The notes beneath the pieces are model-generated. The model had not been told where the DNA came from. It did not search any database and worked only from the letters and a program-made list of their open reading frames with translations. This document shows positions 1 to 7,868 of a stretch of 27,344 nt of DNA, in pieces. Within the stretch, counting starts at the first letter, position 1. Every line of letters begins with the position of its first letter. The position numbers and the translations under genes were made by a program. Location: assembly GCA_937894335.1 (NCBI GenBank), contig CALCRU010000016.1, forward strand, positions 1 to 27,344, given 5' to 3'. This stretch comes from an uncultured Treponema sp. Its GTDB lineage: Bacteria > Spirochaetota > Spirochaetia > Treponematales > Treponemataceae.

Positions 1-19
1 CACGACGCTCTTCCGATCT
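1..19 (+). other. Residual Illumina adapter (not genomic)
   Basis: The first 19 bases, CACGACGCTCTTCCGATCT, are identical to the 3' end of the Illumina TruSeq universal (read 1) adapter. On the minus strand they read AGATCGGAAGAGCGTCGTG, the usual adapter read-through. The minus-strand TraB-family reading frame keeps its homology up to base 20 and is then replaced by adapter-encoded residues. Real sequence therefore starts at base 20. Confidence 0.97.
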
Positions 20-334
20 ACCGGGATGCACATTTGAACTTTCTCCCATGCGTTTCTGGTAAGAGGCAAGCATAAGGTTTGCAAGCATAAGAAAGCCCTG
101 TCGGTTCTTAAGGACTTTTACAATATCCATCTTACGCCAAGATTCTGGGTCGCGTAAATTCTTCAGGCGCTTTTCGTCCAGTTCTATGGCAACGCAGTCG
201 GGATGCACAGACTCTATTGCCTCTTCTACTTCGGTTATGCTTTCCTTGGAAACATGTGCCGTTCCCACAAGTGTAAATGTCCTGCCCCGTAAAGTAAGGT
301 GCTTCTGCGTGGCAGTATCTTTATTTTCTTCCAT
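20..334 (-). CDS. TraB/PrgY-family protein, N-terminal part (cut by contig end)
   Basis: This is a partial gene read from an ATG at 334 and running off the contig, with about 105 codons left. The N-terminus carries the family signature GTAHVS (about residues 24-29). It is followed by a stretch around VAIELDEKRLKNLRDP and then a segment ending YQKRMGE..VHPG, all typical of the TraB/PrgY/GumN-like fold (full proteins are usually near 390 residues with C-terminal membrane helices). PrgY limits pheromone activity in enterococci; the role of most bacterial homologues is not established. Its start codon overlaps the stop of the upstream TPR gene (TAATG), so the two are translationally coupled in one operon. 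The last residues before the contig edge are adapter-encoded and should be dropped. Confidence 0.88.
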
Positions 335-2205
335 TAGTCTTCACCATTGCCCTGTGCAAGGCTCCATTCCGCAAGACGGTACTCAAAGAACATAGGACTG
401 TTCAGGTCAACCACACGAGCGTAGTAGGAGTTTGCATATTCTCTACCTCCAAACATATCATAAAACAGTCCGAGATAGAAGTACATCTTTGCACGGTCGT
501 TAAGGTTGGTAATAGCGGCAATTCTCTGGGGAAGAGGCATTTCTCCTGCCTCGTCATGAAAGACCCTAAGCATGGCATATTCAATAGTATTGCGATCCAT
601 TTTGCGAAGAATCTGATTGGAATAGTTTTTAGCCTCCAGTTTGTTTCCCTCCCTGTAGTAGCAGTATGTTACCAGAAGAGGATAGGAAATGCTGTCTGCA
701 TTGTATTCTCGGCACTTCATAAAGGCTTCCCTTGCCGTAGCCCAATCTTCCTCGTGCAGGGCAAGTATTCCAATGCTTTCGTAGGCGTAATAATACTTGG
801 GATTAAGTTCTACAACCTTCCTGTAGTCGTCTAGAGCCTGAGGAATTTTTTCCTGTTCATCGTAAAGACCAGCCCTGTAGACATATGCTAAAAAGTAGTC
901 GGGTTGCATAAGTATTGCGTGAGTCCATGCTTCTTCTGCCTTGTCAAAGCGTCCCACATAGCGCAGGTAAAGACCGTAGTCTGTCCAGTAGTCATAGTTT
1001 GTGGCATCCACAGAAATTGCCTCTTCAACATAGCGTACAGCATCACTGTATTCCCGGTTAGCATAGGCCAGTTTTCCCAGATAGGAATATGCCTGAGCAT
1101 TAAGCGGATTTAGTTCAACAAGGTTGGTAAGAACTTCCTTTGCCTCGTCGTCATTTTCAAGGTAATAATCGGTAAGACCCACTCCAAGAAGTGCCGCCTC
1201 GTTTGTGGGGTCGTTTACAAGAGCCTTCTGATACAGTTCCTTTGCCTTGCTGTAGCTTTTTTTAGAAACAGCCTGCTCTGCAAGTTCCACATTTGCCGTG
1301 GAGTTGTAAGGATCTTTCTGGATGATTTTCATGATGAGGCTGCTTTTTGTCTTTGCGTCTCCCCTCATGTCCGCAATGGCAAGACGGAGCGACATAAGGT
1401 CTACATTGTTGGGATCTTCTTTTTCCAGTTCAGCACAAAGGGCTTCTGCCTCGTCCAGCATTTCGGCACTTACATAAATGGAAGCCTTTAAAAACCTAAG
1501 CTCAAAGTCGTTCTCTATTGAAGAAGGCATTTTGTCAAAAAGGGCAAGGGCATTCTTTGGAGAGCCTGCATTAAGTTCTTTTTGCAGAGAGGTAAGAAAT
1601 CTTCCTCTTTCAATAGTTGTAAGGAGTTGGTTAAGTTCGGCGGTGGCCTTTATGCGCTTAACCATCATGGCCACAGAATAGGCGTCATCGTAGCTTCCTA
1701 TTGCCGTAAGAAGTCTCGCTTCCAAAAAGAAAATGTCGTAGTCGCCTACAAATCTGGCAGGAATTCCTTCGTAAAGCGTAAGGGCCGTCCTAATTCCTTC
1801 GGTAGAGGCTGTAGTCCATACTGCGCTAAGGAATTCTTCTTTGGTCCAGTTCTGCGCTGGAGAAACAGCCTGACCTGTCGCCTCTATTTTTGCTATAAGG
1901 TCAAGGAGTTCTTTCTTTGCCGCGTTTGCAGGATCAAGCATAAGACTGTCGCACAGGGCACGGGCATCAATATAGCGCTCGGTTTCAAACAGAAGCTGAG
2001 CTCTTAAAAAGAAAATGTCATAGTCGTTGGCATAGCGGGCGGGAATCCCTTTGTAAAGACCCAATGCCGCCTCAGCACCTTCCTTTGCCGCCGTAGTCTT
2101 AACCGAATCCAAAAATTCAGACTTACTCCAACTGGAAGTCTGGGCAAATGCCACTCCCGAAGCAAACAACGCACATAATACTGCTACCAATACAAATCTT
2201 TTCAT
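334..2205 (-). CDS. Secreted TPR-repeat protein
   Basis: A 623-residue protein with a signal peptide (basic MKR, hydrophobic core, AFA cleavage site near residue 21), so it acts in the periplasm or at the envelope. The N-terminal half holds three related units of about 80-95 residues, starting near W26, W120 and R202. The first two share the pattern W-(S/T)-K-x-E-F-L ... GIPAR ... DYDIFFL; the third is degenerate. From about residue 280 onward there are classical tetratricopeptide repeats with A/G-Y-P spacing (for example around LYQKALVNDPTNEAALLGVG). TPR proteins are scaffolds for protein-protein contact, and I cannot name the partner. A GAGG ribosome binding site lies just before the ATG. 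The gene precedes and overlaps the TraB-family gene by one base. Confidence 0.85.
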   Translation of the reverse strand: MKRFVLVAVLCALFASGVAFAQTSSWSKSEFLDSVKTTAAKEGAEAALGLYKGIPARYANDYDIFFLRAQLLFETERYIDARALCDSLMLDPANAAKKELLDLIAKIEATGQAVSPAQNWTKEEFLSAVWTTASTEGIRTALTLYEGIPARFVGDYDIFFLEARLLTAIGSYDDAYSVAMMVKRIKATAELNQLLTTIERGRFLTSLQKELNAGSPKNALALFDKMPSSIENDFELRFLKASIYVSAEMLDEAEALCAELEKEDPNNVDLMSLRLAIADMRGDAKTKSSLIMKIIQKDPYNSTANVELAEQAVSKKSYSKAKELYQKALVNDPTNEAALLGVGLTDYYLENDDEAKEVLTNLVELNPLNAQAYSYLGKLAYANREYSDAVRYVEEAISVDATNYDYWTDYGLYLRYVGRFDKAEEAWTHAILMQPDYFLAYVYRAGLYDEQEKIPQALDDYRKVVELNPKYYYAYESIGILALHEEDWATAREAFMKCREYNADSISYPLLVTYCYYREGNKLEAKNYSNQILRKMDRNTIEYAMLRVFHDEAGEMPLPQRIAAITNLNDRAKMYFYLGLFYDMFGGREYANSYYARVVDLNSPMFFEYRLAEWSLAQGNGED

Positions 2206-2232
2206 TTTTCCTCACAAATCGCCTGTTCACGG

Positions 2233-2261
2233 TTGCATTTTGTACTTTTTATAGATAAAAT
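2233..2261 (+). promoter_or_regulatory. Promoter for the 2271 gene, very short leader
   Basis: TTGCAT at 2233-2238 and TAAAAT at 2256-2261 are separated by 17 bases. The -10 box ends nine bases before the ATG at 2271, so the expected 5' leader is only about 3 bases. No Shine-Dalgarno sequence is present. Confidence 0.55.
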
Positions 2262-2270
2262 GTACCGCAA

Positions 2271-4046
2271 ATGCGTAAACATCCAGTTAGAAAGTTTATA
2301 GGATTAACTCTCCTCTATGCCGCTCTTATTGTCGGCATTTTTGTAATACAATTTAAGGCCGAATCTGTCATTTCCGAAACAATTGCCGGAATGCGCGTAA
2401 CTCTTGCCGAAACAGAAACAAGCACTGGTGCCCAGGAACTTAAAAACACCCTGCAACTTGCATACAAGGGGCTTACCTTCTATGCAAACGAAGACACTCC
2501 AGCTTACCTTACCGCTCCAAACGGAGTAACCACAGACCTTACCCTAAGTTCATGGCGTAACGAAAACCAGCCCTCATGGGGTTCAGTCCGATTTGAATTT
2601 ACCGACGGCTCAGCTATTGAATTTTCCACAAAGGAAGAATTTCTTTTCATAACCGCCCTTCCCTCTGATCCTAGCAAGTCCATTACCCTGCCTTACAAAA
2701 TCTCGGGAACAAATTCAATCTACGAGCAGACGGAATCCCGCCTTGTGCTTTCAGAAAAGAACGCCTACAGAGCCCTTTCCGCACCGTCAATCGAAAGCGG
2801 CAGAATCGTCTTTGCGGCAGGAACATCATACGCACAGTTTGCAGAATACGACCCCACAAAGCGCTTCGAATTCAGCATTTTGGAAGGTACTGAGGGAAGC
2901 GAACTGTCTTCATTCGATTCAATCATACAACAACTTAAGGTCGCTCTGGTTAACAGTTTTACACAAATTTTAAATTCTACTCAGGCAGACAGTCTTACAG
3001 AAAACGAAGTGGTGGCCTATGTTGCCGAAATGGCGCTAAACGGTCGCTACGACACTGCACTGGACGCCGTACCAGAATCATTCAAGAGGGGAAACAGAAG
3101 AACCTATGTCTCAGCCCCCTACTTTGACAATCTGGTAAACATGAACCGCAGCCTTACCGTTCAGACAGAAAAATACAATTCTCAGGTTGACCAAGCAGTA
3201 GCCACCCAAAACCCCGATATCTTTACCGTAGACAACATAACTGATTTTATCCTAAGAGAAAAGAAGACCGCCCGCATGGAGGCAATGCTTTCAATTCCCT
3301 CTTCAAAGGAAAATTTTGAGCCTTCCGTAAGCCAGGCTACAGGAATAATAAATGTCTACTGTAAGCTTTTGGACGAAGGAGAGGAAAGACTTGCCTCACT
3401 TTTGGAAGAGGAGCTACCGGTCTGCATTTCTGCAATAGAATCTGCATGCAGCTACGACTCTGACTCAAATGTGCTTACCGTAACCGAAAACGAGCAACGC
3501 CTTAGCGTAACTCAGGCATTCCTTACGGGTAAAGCCCTTATTTCTTTGGGTAAAATTCAGGACAGGAGCGACCTTACCGCTACAGGATGCCTAATAATTT
3601 CTCAGGAAGGGGCTTCACTGTCTTCATTCAGGCTTTCACAGCTTGCCGAACTTTACCCGATTGTTGTAGAAAACGAATTCTATCCACACAGCACGGTACT
3701 GGGTTACTACAACGACAGCCCTGTATGGACTTGGACTTGTGCACAGGACATTACCTACACAAAGACTTCGGACGGAACCATAGACATACGCATTCAGTTC
3801 CCACTTGGAAACACCCACTACATAATCATAAACGGAGTGCCTACATTCCACGCCAACATAGAAATTCAGGGTATGCCCTTTAGGACGGACCCCCGCTTTG
3901 AAACCTACAATTCTTCCGGTTATGTCTACCAGAGCGACACCCAGACACTCTTCCTTAAGAGCCGCCACAAGTCTCAGTCAGAACTAATCCGCCTAGGCTG
4001 CGACCCCACAACCACCTTCTCTTATGTAGATGGTACAAGACCCTAA
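2271..4046 (+). CDS. Unknown membrane-anchored extracytoplasmic protein
   Basis: I do not recognise this 591-residue protein. It begins with a short basic segment (MRKHPVRK) and one hydrophobic helix (about residues 9-27). This suggests an N-terminal membrane anchor or uncleaved signal, with the remaining ~560 residues outside the cytoplasm. The body is rich in Ser, Thr, Glu and alternating beta-type segments and has no motif I can name. It has few cysteines and no lipobox. The next in-frame methionine lies beyond the hydrophobic helix, so the ATG at 2271 is preferred. It is transcribed divergently from the TPR gene across only 65 bases. The downstream glycosidase homologue has its own -10 box, so the two need not be one operon. 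A role in the cell envelope is only an inference from the anchor. Confidence 0.7.
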   Translation: MRKHPVRKFIGLTLLYAALIVGIFVIQFKAESVISETIAGMRVTLAETETSTGAQELKNTLQLAYKGLTFYANEDTPAYLTAPNGVTTDLTLSSWRNENQPSWGSVRFEFTDGSAIEFSTKEEFLFITALPSDPSKSITLPYKISGTNSIYEQTESRLVLSEKNAYRALSAPSIESGRIVFAAGTSYAQFAEYDPTKRFEFSILEGTEGSELSSFDSIIQQLKVALVNSFTQILNSTQADSLTENEVVAYVAEMALNGRYDTALDAVPESFKRGNRRTYVSAPYFDNLVNMNRSLTVQTEKYNSQVDQAVATQNPDIFTVDNITDFILREKKTARMEAMLSIPSSKENFEPSVSQATGIINVYCKLLDEGEERLASLLEEELPVCISAIESACSYDSDSNVLTVTENEQRLSVTQAFLTGKALISLGKIQDRSDLTATGCLIISQEGASLSSFRLSQLAELYPIVVENEFYPHSTVLGYYNDSPVWTWTCAQDITYTKTSDGTIDIRIQFPLGNTHYIIINGVPTFHANIEIQGMPFRTDPRFETYNSSGYVYQSDTQTLFLKSRHKSQSELIRLGCDPTTTFSYVDGTRP

Positions 4047-4118
4047 ACTAAGTACAAGTATAAAATTCTTCGGAGCCTAAATTTTTTTACAAATTTGTGC
4101 TTAAAATTTAAAAACATG

Positions 4119-4127
4119 TGCTATAAT
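4119..4127 (+). promoter_or_regulatory. Extended -10 promoter for the 4167 gene
   Basis: TGCTATAAT is a perfect extended -10 element (TG-N-TATAAT). No good -35 is seen at 16-18 bases. It lies inside the longest possible reading frame of the next gene, which argues that translation starts downstream at the GTG at 4167. Confidence 0.6.
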
Positions 4128-4166
4128 AAACTCAGAGAAAGAGAATTAACTAATTTTGGAGTTATC

Positions 4167-5597
4167 GTGAATAAGCGAGATTTTCCTAAGATTCATTTCT
4201 ACGACCAAGACTTCGTAGACATTTATGATAAAACCTGGAACTGGTTGGCAGACTATTGGATTACACCGTCAACAGGAGAATGCTCTCCAGACGGATATTT
4301 CATCTATCCCCAGAATGATGAATACATTCTTGACCAGACAGAAGCGATTTTTTCTTCATTCTTCCTAGTATACTCAAACCGCAACTATCCGGCAAACAAA
4401 AACATAGACTATTTCTACGACCGTCAGGAATCAAGCGGTGCAATCCGTTGGAAGTACAATGCCAAGACCAACAAGCCCGTTCTTGAAAAAAACAATCCCG
4501 AAGGCATAGGTCTTCCCCTTTTTGCATGGGCTGAATTCAACCTCTACCACAAGAGCGCAAACAAGCGCCGCATTAAGGAAGTAATGCCCATCCTGCAGAA
4601 GTACATGGACTGGATAGAGCGCACCTTTAAGCAGGAAAACGGACTGTATGCCGTACCCCACGAAAGCTCAACCATGTTCAACTCTCCCCGTAAGGGAACA
4701 TATTACCCTGTAGACTTTAACTGCTGCATGGCAATAAACGCCTCTCACATGTCTGCACTGGGAGACATTTTAAACGACAAAGACTTAAGCTTCCAGTACA
4801 AGAAAATGTACTTTAGCCTTAAGACGCGTATAAACGGCCTTATGTGGGACAACGAAACAGGCTTCTACCACGATTTGGACAAAATGGAGCAGAGACTTCC
4901 TCACAAGACCATTGCAGGATTCTGGCCCCTCCTTGCAGAGCTTCCCAACGCAGACAGAGCAGACCGGCTTATAGCCCACCTGAGCAATCCCGACACATTC
5001 GGAACAGACCACCCCTTCCCCTCCCTTAGCCGCGACAACGAAAACTTTAGGGAAACAGGAGAAGGATTCAAGGGTTCTGTATTCCCCATGATGAACTTTA
5101 TGGTCATAAAGGGGCTAGAAAAATATCAGCGCTTTGCATTTGCAAGGGAATGTGCAATCCGCCACCTCTACTACATTTTGGAAGGATTAAGTCCTGCAGA
5201 CGGAAAAACAAGTGGCGACCTGTACGAAGCCTACTTACCCTGCAAGGAAGGTCCAGCTCAGTTGCTGCGTCAGAAAGCCTTCCCAAGAAAGCACTTTATG
5301 CAGGCAATAGGACTTTCAACAATCGCCCTGATGATAGAAAATGTCATTGGACTGAACATAAGCCTGCCTCGCAAAACCGTAGACTGGGTAATCCCCAACC
5401 TAGAGATTATGGGCATAGAAAAACTGTCGCTCAAGAGGAACCTCATTACCATACTAAGCAACAAGAGTTCTCGCGGCTGGGAAATTCAGATGGAAAGCGA
5501 GAAGCTCTATTACTTTACAATTAACATTCTTGACCAGAAGAAAAAGACTCTCCCCATTCCGTCAGGCAAGTGTTCCATGCTTATAGACAAGCTGTAG
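4167..5597 (+). CDS. Trehalase-like / MGH1-like (alpha/alpha)6-barrel glycosidase homologue
   Basis: A GTG start is chosen because GGAG (4158-4161) lies five bases upstream and an extended -10 box lies between it and the longer TTG start at 4095. The 476-residue product has no signal peptide, so it is cytoplasmic. It shows the layout of the trehalase/mannosylglycerate-hydrolase-like clan (GH37/GH63 type): LDQTEAIF early, HESSTMFNSPR near residue 170, a MWDNETGFYHDL repeat, KTIAGFWPLL, GFKGSVFPMMNFMVIKGLEKY, and LYEAYLP near residue 354. The usual general base Glu is kept (about E354). The position I align with the general acid Asp of xGxDNSPR motifs is Phe (about F171). It may therefore be inactive, or belong to a subfamily with another acid; the substrate cannot be read from sequence. 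The gene is convergent with the barrel-like protein gene, with stops four bases apart. Confidence 0.75.
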   Translation: MNKRDFPKIHFYDQDFVDIYDKTWNWLADYWITPSTGECSPDGYFIYPQNDEYILDQTEAIFSSFFLVYSNRNYPANKNIDYFYDRQESSGAIRWKYNAKTNKPVLEKNNPEGIGLPLFAWAEFNLYHKSANKRRIKEVMPILQKYMDWIERTFKQENGLYAVPHESSTMFNSPRKGTYYPVDFNCCMAINASHMSALGDILNDKDLSFQYKKMYFSLKTRINGLMWDNETGFYHDLDKMEQRLPHKTIAGFWPLLAELPNADRADRLIAHLSNPDTFGTDHPFPSLSRDNENFRETGEGFKGSVFPMMNFMVIKGLEKYQRFAFARECAIRHLYYILEGLSPADGKTSGDLYEAYLPCKEGPAQLLRQKAFPRKHFMQAIGLSTIALMIENVIGLNISLPRKTVDWVIPNLEIMGIEKLSLKRNLITILSNKSSRGWEIQMESEKLYYFTINILDQKKKTLPIPSGKCSMLIDKL

Positions 5598-5601
5598 CGA
5601 A

Positions 5602-6519
5602 TTACAGGTGAATTCCTACGCCAAGATCCACATGAACAAGAGGATTAAGGCTAGCCTTATTGTCAACAAACAGGAAAGGAAGCGAGGCTCGTACTCCCAC
5701 AGAGAAAGAGAAAATCTTAAGGAAGTACCACTCAAGGTTTATTCCGCCTGAAACCGCAGGATTAATCCAGCTGAGTTTAGTCGATATGTCCTCGGCATTA
5801 AAGAACAGTACCGCACCGCCGCCAGCCTGCACCACAAAGGCAAACTTGTCTGTAGGCTTAAAGCGAAGGGCAGCAAAAAGGTTTGCCTCTATTTCGTTTA
5901 CAGCTTTACCAGAATCTCCATTTTTTACAGAAGACCAGGTTACATCCGCACCAAATCCGCCAGCAGCAACAAAAACCTTTGCCAAAGAAAGTTCAAAGCG
6001 TCCGCCAAAAGAAAGCAAATCAATGTAAGTAAAAGTACTGTCCATTGAGCCTATTCTAGGAATAGTGGTTACTGGCTTTATGTCCAAGCTACCTGAACGC
6101 AGGGCTGTAACTGTCCACGAAGGTGAATAAAAGGCGTCAATATGAATGCGCTTGGTCTTCTTAAGAAGTTCAGTCACCTCGTCATCTTTTTTAACCTTTG
6201 CAAGTTCTAATGTAATGTCCTCAGGGGCAGTGTCTGTAGGAATGGCCGACTCTGGAGTGGCAGTGTAATTTGTCCAAGGAGCGAGAGGCCAGTTGTCGGC
6301 ATTTGTAAACACGAGAGAGGTACTTTCTGTTTCTTCTTCCTCTTCCTCTGCAAGTCCATCTACAGATTTAGCCCTGTTTTTTTCCGCAGCACTTACACTC
6401 GTTCCGTCCATAGAATATGGGTCTTCCCTAAGAACTTCAAGGGGAACACCGTTGGCCGCAAATGCACAGGCTCCCACTGTAAGTAAAAAAATCAGCGGAA
6501 TCAGTTTTTGTTTTGACAT
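5602..6519 (-). CDS. Exported outer-membrane-barrel-like protein
   Basis: A 305-residue protein with a clear signal peptide (MSKQK, hydrophobic core, AFA before residue 22). A linker follows that is rich in acidic residues, including a run of six Glu near residue 60, and in Thr and Pro. From about residue 125 the sequence alternates polar and hydrophobic residues with many Gly and aromatic residues (AGGFGADVTWSSV, FAFVVQAGGGAVLFF, FSFSVGVRASLPFLF). It ends in a strand closing HVDLGVGIHL, which fits a small beta-barrel of the outer membrane. A GAGG ribosome binding site lies seven bases before the ATG. I cannot assign a transported substrate. It sits between two glycosidase homologues, and a link to oligosaccharide handling is only suggested by position. 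Confidence 0.7.
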   Translation of the reverse strand: MSKQKLIPLIFLLTVGACAFAANGVPLEVLREDPYSMDGTSVSAAEKNRAKSVDGLAEEEEEETESTSLVFTNADNWPLAPWTNYTATPESAIPTDTAPEDITLELAKVKKDDEVTELLKKTKRIHIDAFYSPSWTVTALRSGSLDIKPVTTIPRIGSMDSTFTYIDLLSFGGRFELSLAKVFVAAGGFGADVTWSSVKNGDSGKAVNEIEANLFAALRFKPTDKFAFVVQAGGGAVLFFNAEDISTKLSWINPAVSGGINLEWYFLKIFSFSVGVRASLPFLFVDNKASLNPLVHVDLGVGIHL

Positions 6520-6583
6520 GCTAGTACCTCATTTCTTTATCGGCATAAAAACTGCGTTTCTTGATGAAATATACAAAATTCAT

Positions 6584-6612
6584 TTGAAAAATTCATGATT
6601 CGGGCTTATACT
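6584..6612 (+). promoter_or_regulatory. Promoter for the GH8 homologue
   Basis: TTGAAA (6584-6589) and TATACT (6607-6612) are separated by 17 bases, a strong sigma-70-type match. The expected start of transcription near 6619 gives a leader of about 28 bases that contains CGGAGG before the ATG at 6647. Confidence 0.75.
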
Positions 6613-6646
6613 GAATTTTGGGATGTGGGAAAACGGAGGATTATAA

Positions 6647-7753
6647 ATGAATTTACTTGAAGATTACGGCTACAAGAGCGACAAAATTCTGGAAAAGGTA
6701 ATTTTCACATGGAAGGTCCTTTTTGAAGGAAAGAAAAGCGAACGCATTTATTTTGAGGCCGATGAAAATTCCGCATACATTCTTGACGAGGCGCACAATG
6801 TGGTAAGAAGCAGTGCCATGGGTGCAGGTCTCCTCATTTGCGTCCAGATGGACAAGAAAGAATTTTTTGACAGACTATGGAAGTGGATGCGCACAAACAT
6901 GTACATTTCAGAAGGAATCCACAAGGGATACTTTGCTTGGTCTTGCTCAACCGACGGTGAAAAACTTTCCGATGACATTCGCCCCGACGCCGAACAGTTT
7001 GCCGCAACAGCCCTTCTCTTTGCCTCACACCGCTGGGGAAACGGAAAGGGAATATTCAATTACGAAAAAGAAGCGCTATCCCTGTTGCACAACATGCTAC
7101 ATTCAAAGCACCCCCTCTTTAACAAGGAAAACTATCTAATCCGCAATCAGCCCGACTCAGACTATTCCAATCCTTCATTCTGCATGCCCCACTACTACGA
7201 ACTTTACGCAATGTTTGCAGACATAAAGGATGCAGAGTTCTGGAACAAAGCAGCTGGTGCCGGACGGGAATACATTGTGCGCTCATGCAACAAAAAGACT
7301 GGCCTTTCTTCCGAGCAGACTCTTTATGACGGAACGCCTCTGTCGGCAAAAGAAAGGGGAACCTTCTTTAGCATGAGTTACCGCGTAATTTCAAACATAG
7401 GACTCTTTACCACATGGTTTGGAGACAGTCCTGACTTTGCAGAAATTGCCTCTCACATTGTTTCATTCTTCGACGGAAAAAAGATTGAAGACTTTATGGA
7501 CTACGAAGTAAACGGTACGCCAAGAAAGCGAAAGGCACGCCACCCCGTAGCACTGTGCGCCACCATTGCACAAGCGTCTCTGACCCTCGAACGATGTCGC
7601 GAACCAGTTAGCGACAAGGTAAAAAAGCAGGCAAAGAGGGCTGTAAAGCGCTTCTGGGAAACACCCCTCAGAAAGGGAAAGTCTCGCCTCTACGACAACA
7701 GCCTCTACTTTGCGGCTCTGCTTTCACTAAGCGGACTATATAAGGTGTACTAG
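6647..7753 (+). CDS. GH8-family (exo-oligoxylanase-like) homologue lacking catalytic residues
   Basis: A 368-residue cytoplasmic protein (no signal peptide) that follows the reducing-end xylose-releasing exo-oligoxylanase subgroup of GH8 over its whole length. Matching segments include VQMDKKEFFDRLWKW, GYFAWSC, PDAEQFAATALLFASHRWG, YSNPSFCMPHYYELYA, and the closing LYDNSLYFAALLSLSG. In active members the general acid is the Glu of VR(T/S)EGMSYG; here the segment is VRSSAMGAG, with Ser56 in its place. The base Asp of FFSDxYRV is Met243 here (FFSMSYRV). The Asp of PDGEEY survives as D114. Catalysis by the normal inverting mechanism should be lost, so a binding or regulatory role is possible. 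A good promoter and GGAGG site precede it, and the frame is intact. The fold assignment is firm; the loss of activity is an inference from the alignment. Confidence 0.88.
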   Translation: MNLLEDYGYKSDKILEKVIFTWKVLFEGKKSERIYFEADENSAYILDEAHNVVRSSAMGAGLLICVQMDKKEFFDRLWKWMRTNMYISEGIHKGYFAWSCSTDGEKLSDDIRPDAEQFAATALLFASHRWGNGKGIFNYEKEALSLLHNMLHSKHPLFNKENYLIRNQPDSDYSNPSFCMPHYYELYAMFADIKDAEFWNKAAGAGREYIVRSCNKKTGLSSEQTLYDGTPLSAKERGTFFSMSYRVISNIGLFTTWFGDSPDFAEIASHIVSFFDGKKIEDFMDYEVNGTPRKRKARHPVALCATIAQASLTLERCREPVSDKVKKQAKRAVKRFWETPLRKGKSRLYDNSLYFAALLSLSGLYKVY

Positions 7754-7868
7754 AGTCCCAACTACTTCCAATGCTTTAACTGAGAAAGATGGGCGTCAAA
7801 AAACTTACGCCTCTCCTCATCGCTCCTGTTTTCAGAATTAGGTAAAGGAAAGAAACAGTCTGTTGCTT
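7754..7868. other. Convergent gap between GH8 homologue and recR
   Basis: About 115 bases separate two converging genes. A short inverted repeat (GGCGT...ACGCC around 7790-7820) is present but has no T-run on either strand, so it is not called a terminator. No gene is supported here. Confidence 0.4.

Noticed and set aside
1582..2007. Long plus-strand frame opposite the TPR gene
   Set aside because: It is antisense to a well-supported coding region, with no ribosome binding site or similarity.
2213..2232. TCACAA...TTCAC as a Rex site upstream of the TPR gene
   Set aside because: The half-sites are in the wrong order and spacing for TTGTGA-N6-TCACAA.
4095..4166. N-terminal extension of the trehalase-like protein from a TTG start
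   Set aside because: It contains the extended -10 box, lacks family similarity, and a GTG with a GGAG site lies downstream.
7762..7868. Small minus-strand frame past the recR stop (ends LSQLKHWK)
   Set aside because: It is the continuation of an out-of-frame shadow of recR, with no ribosome binding site or recognisable similarity.
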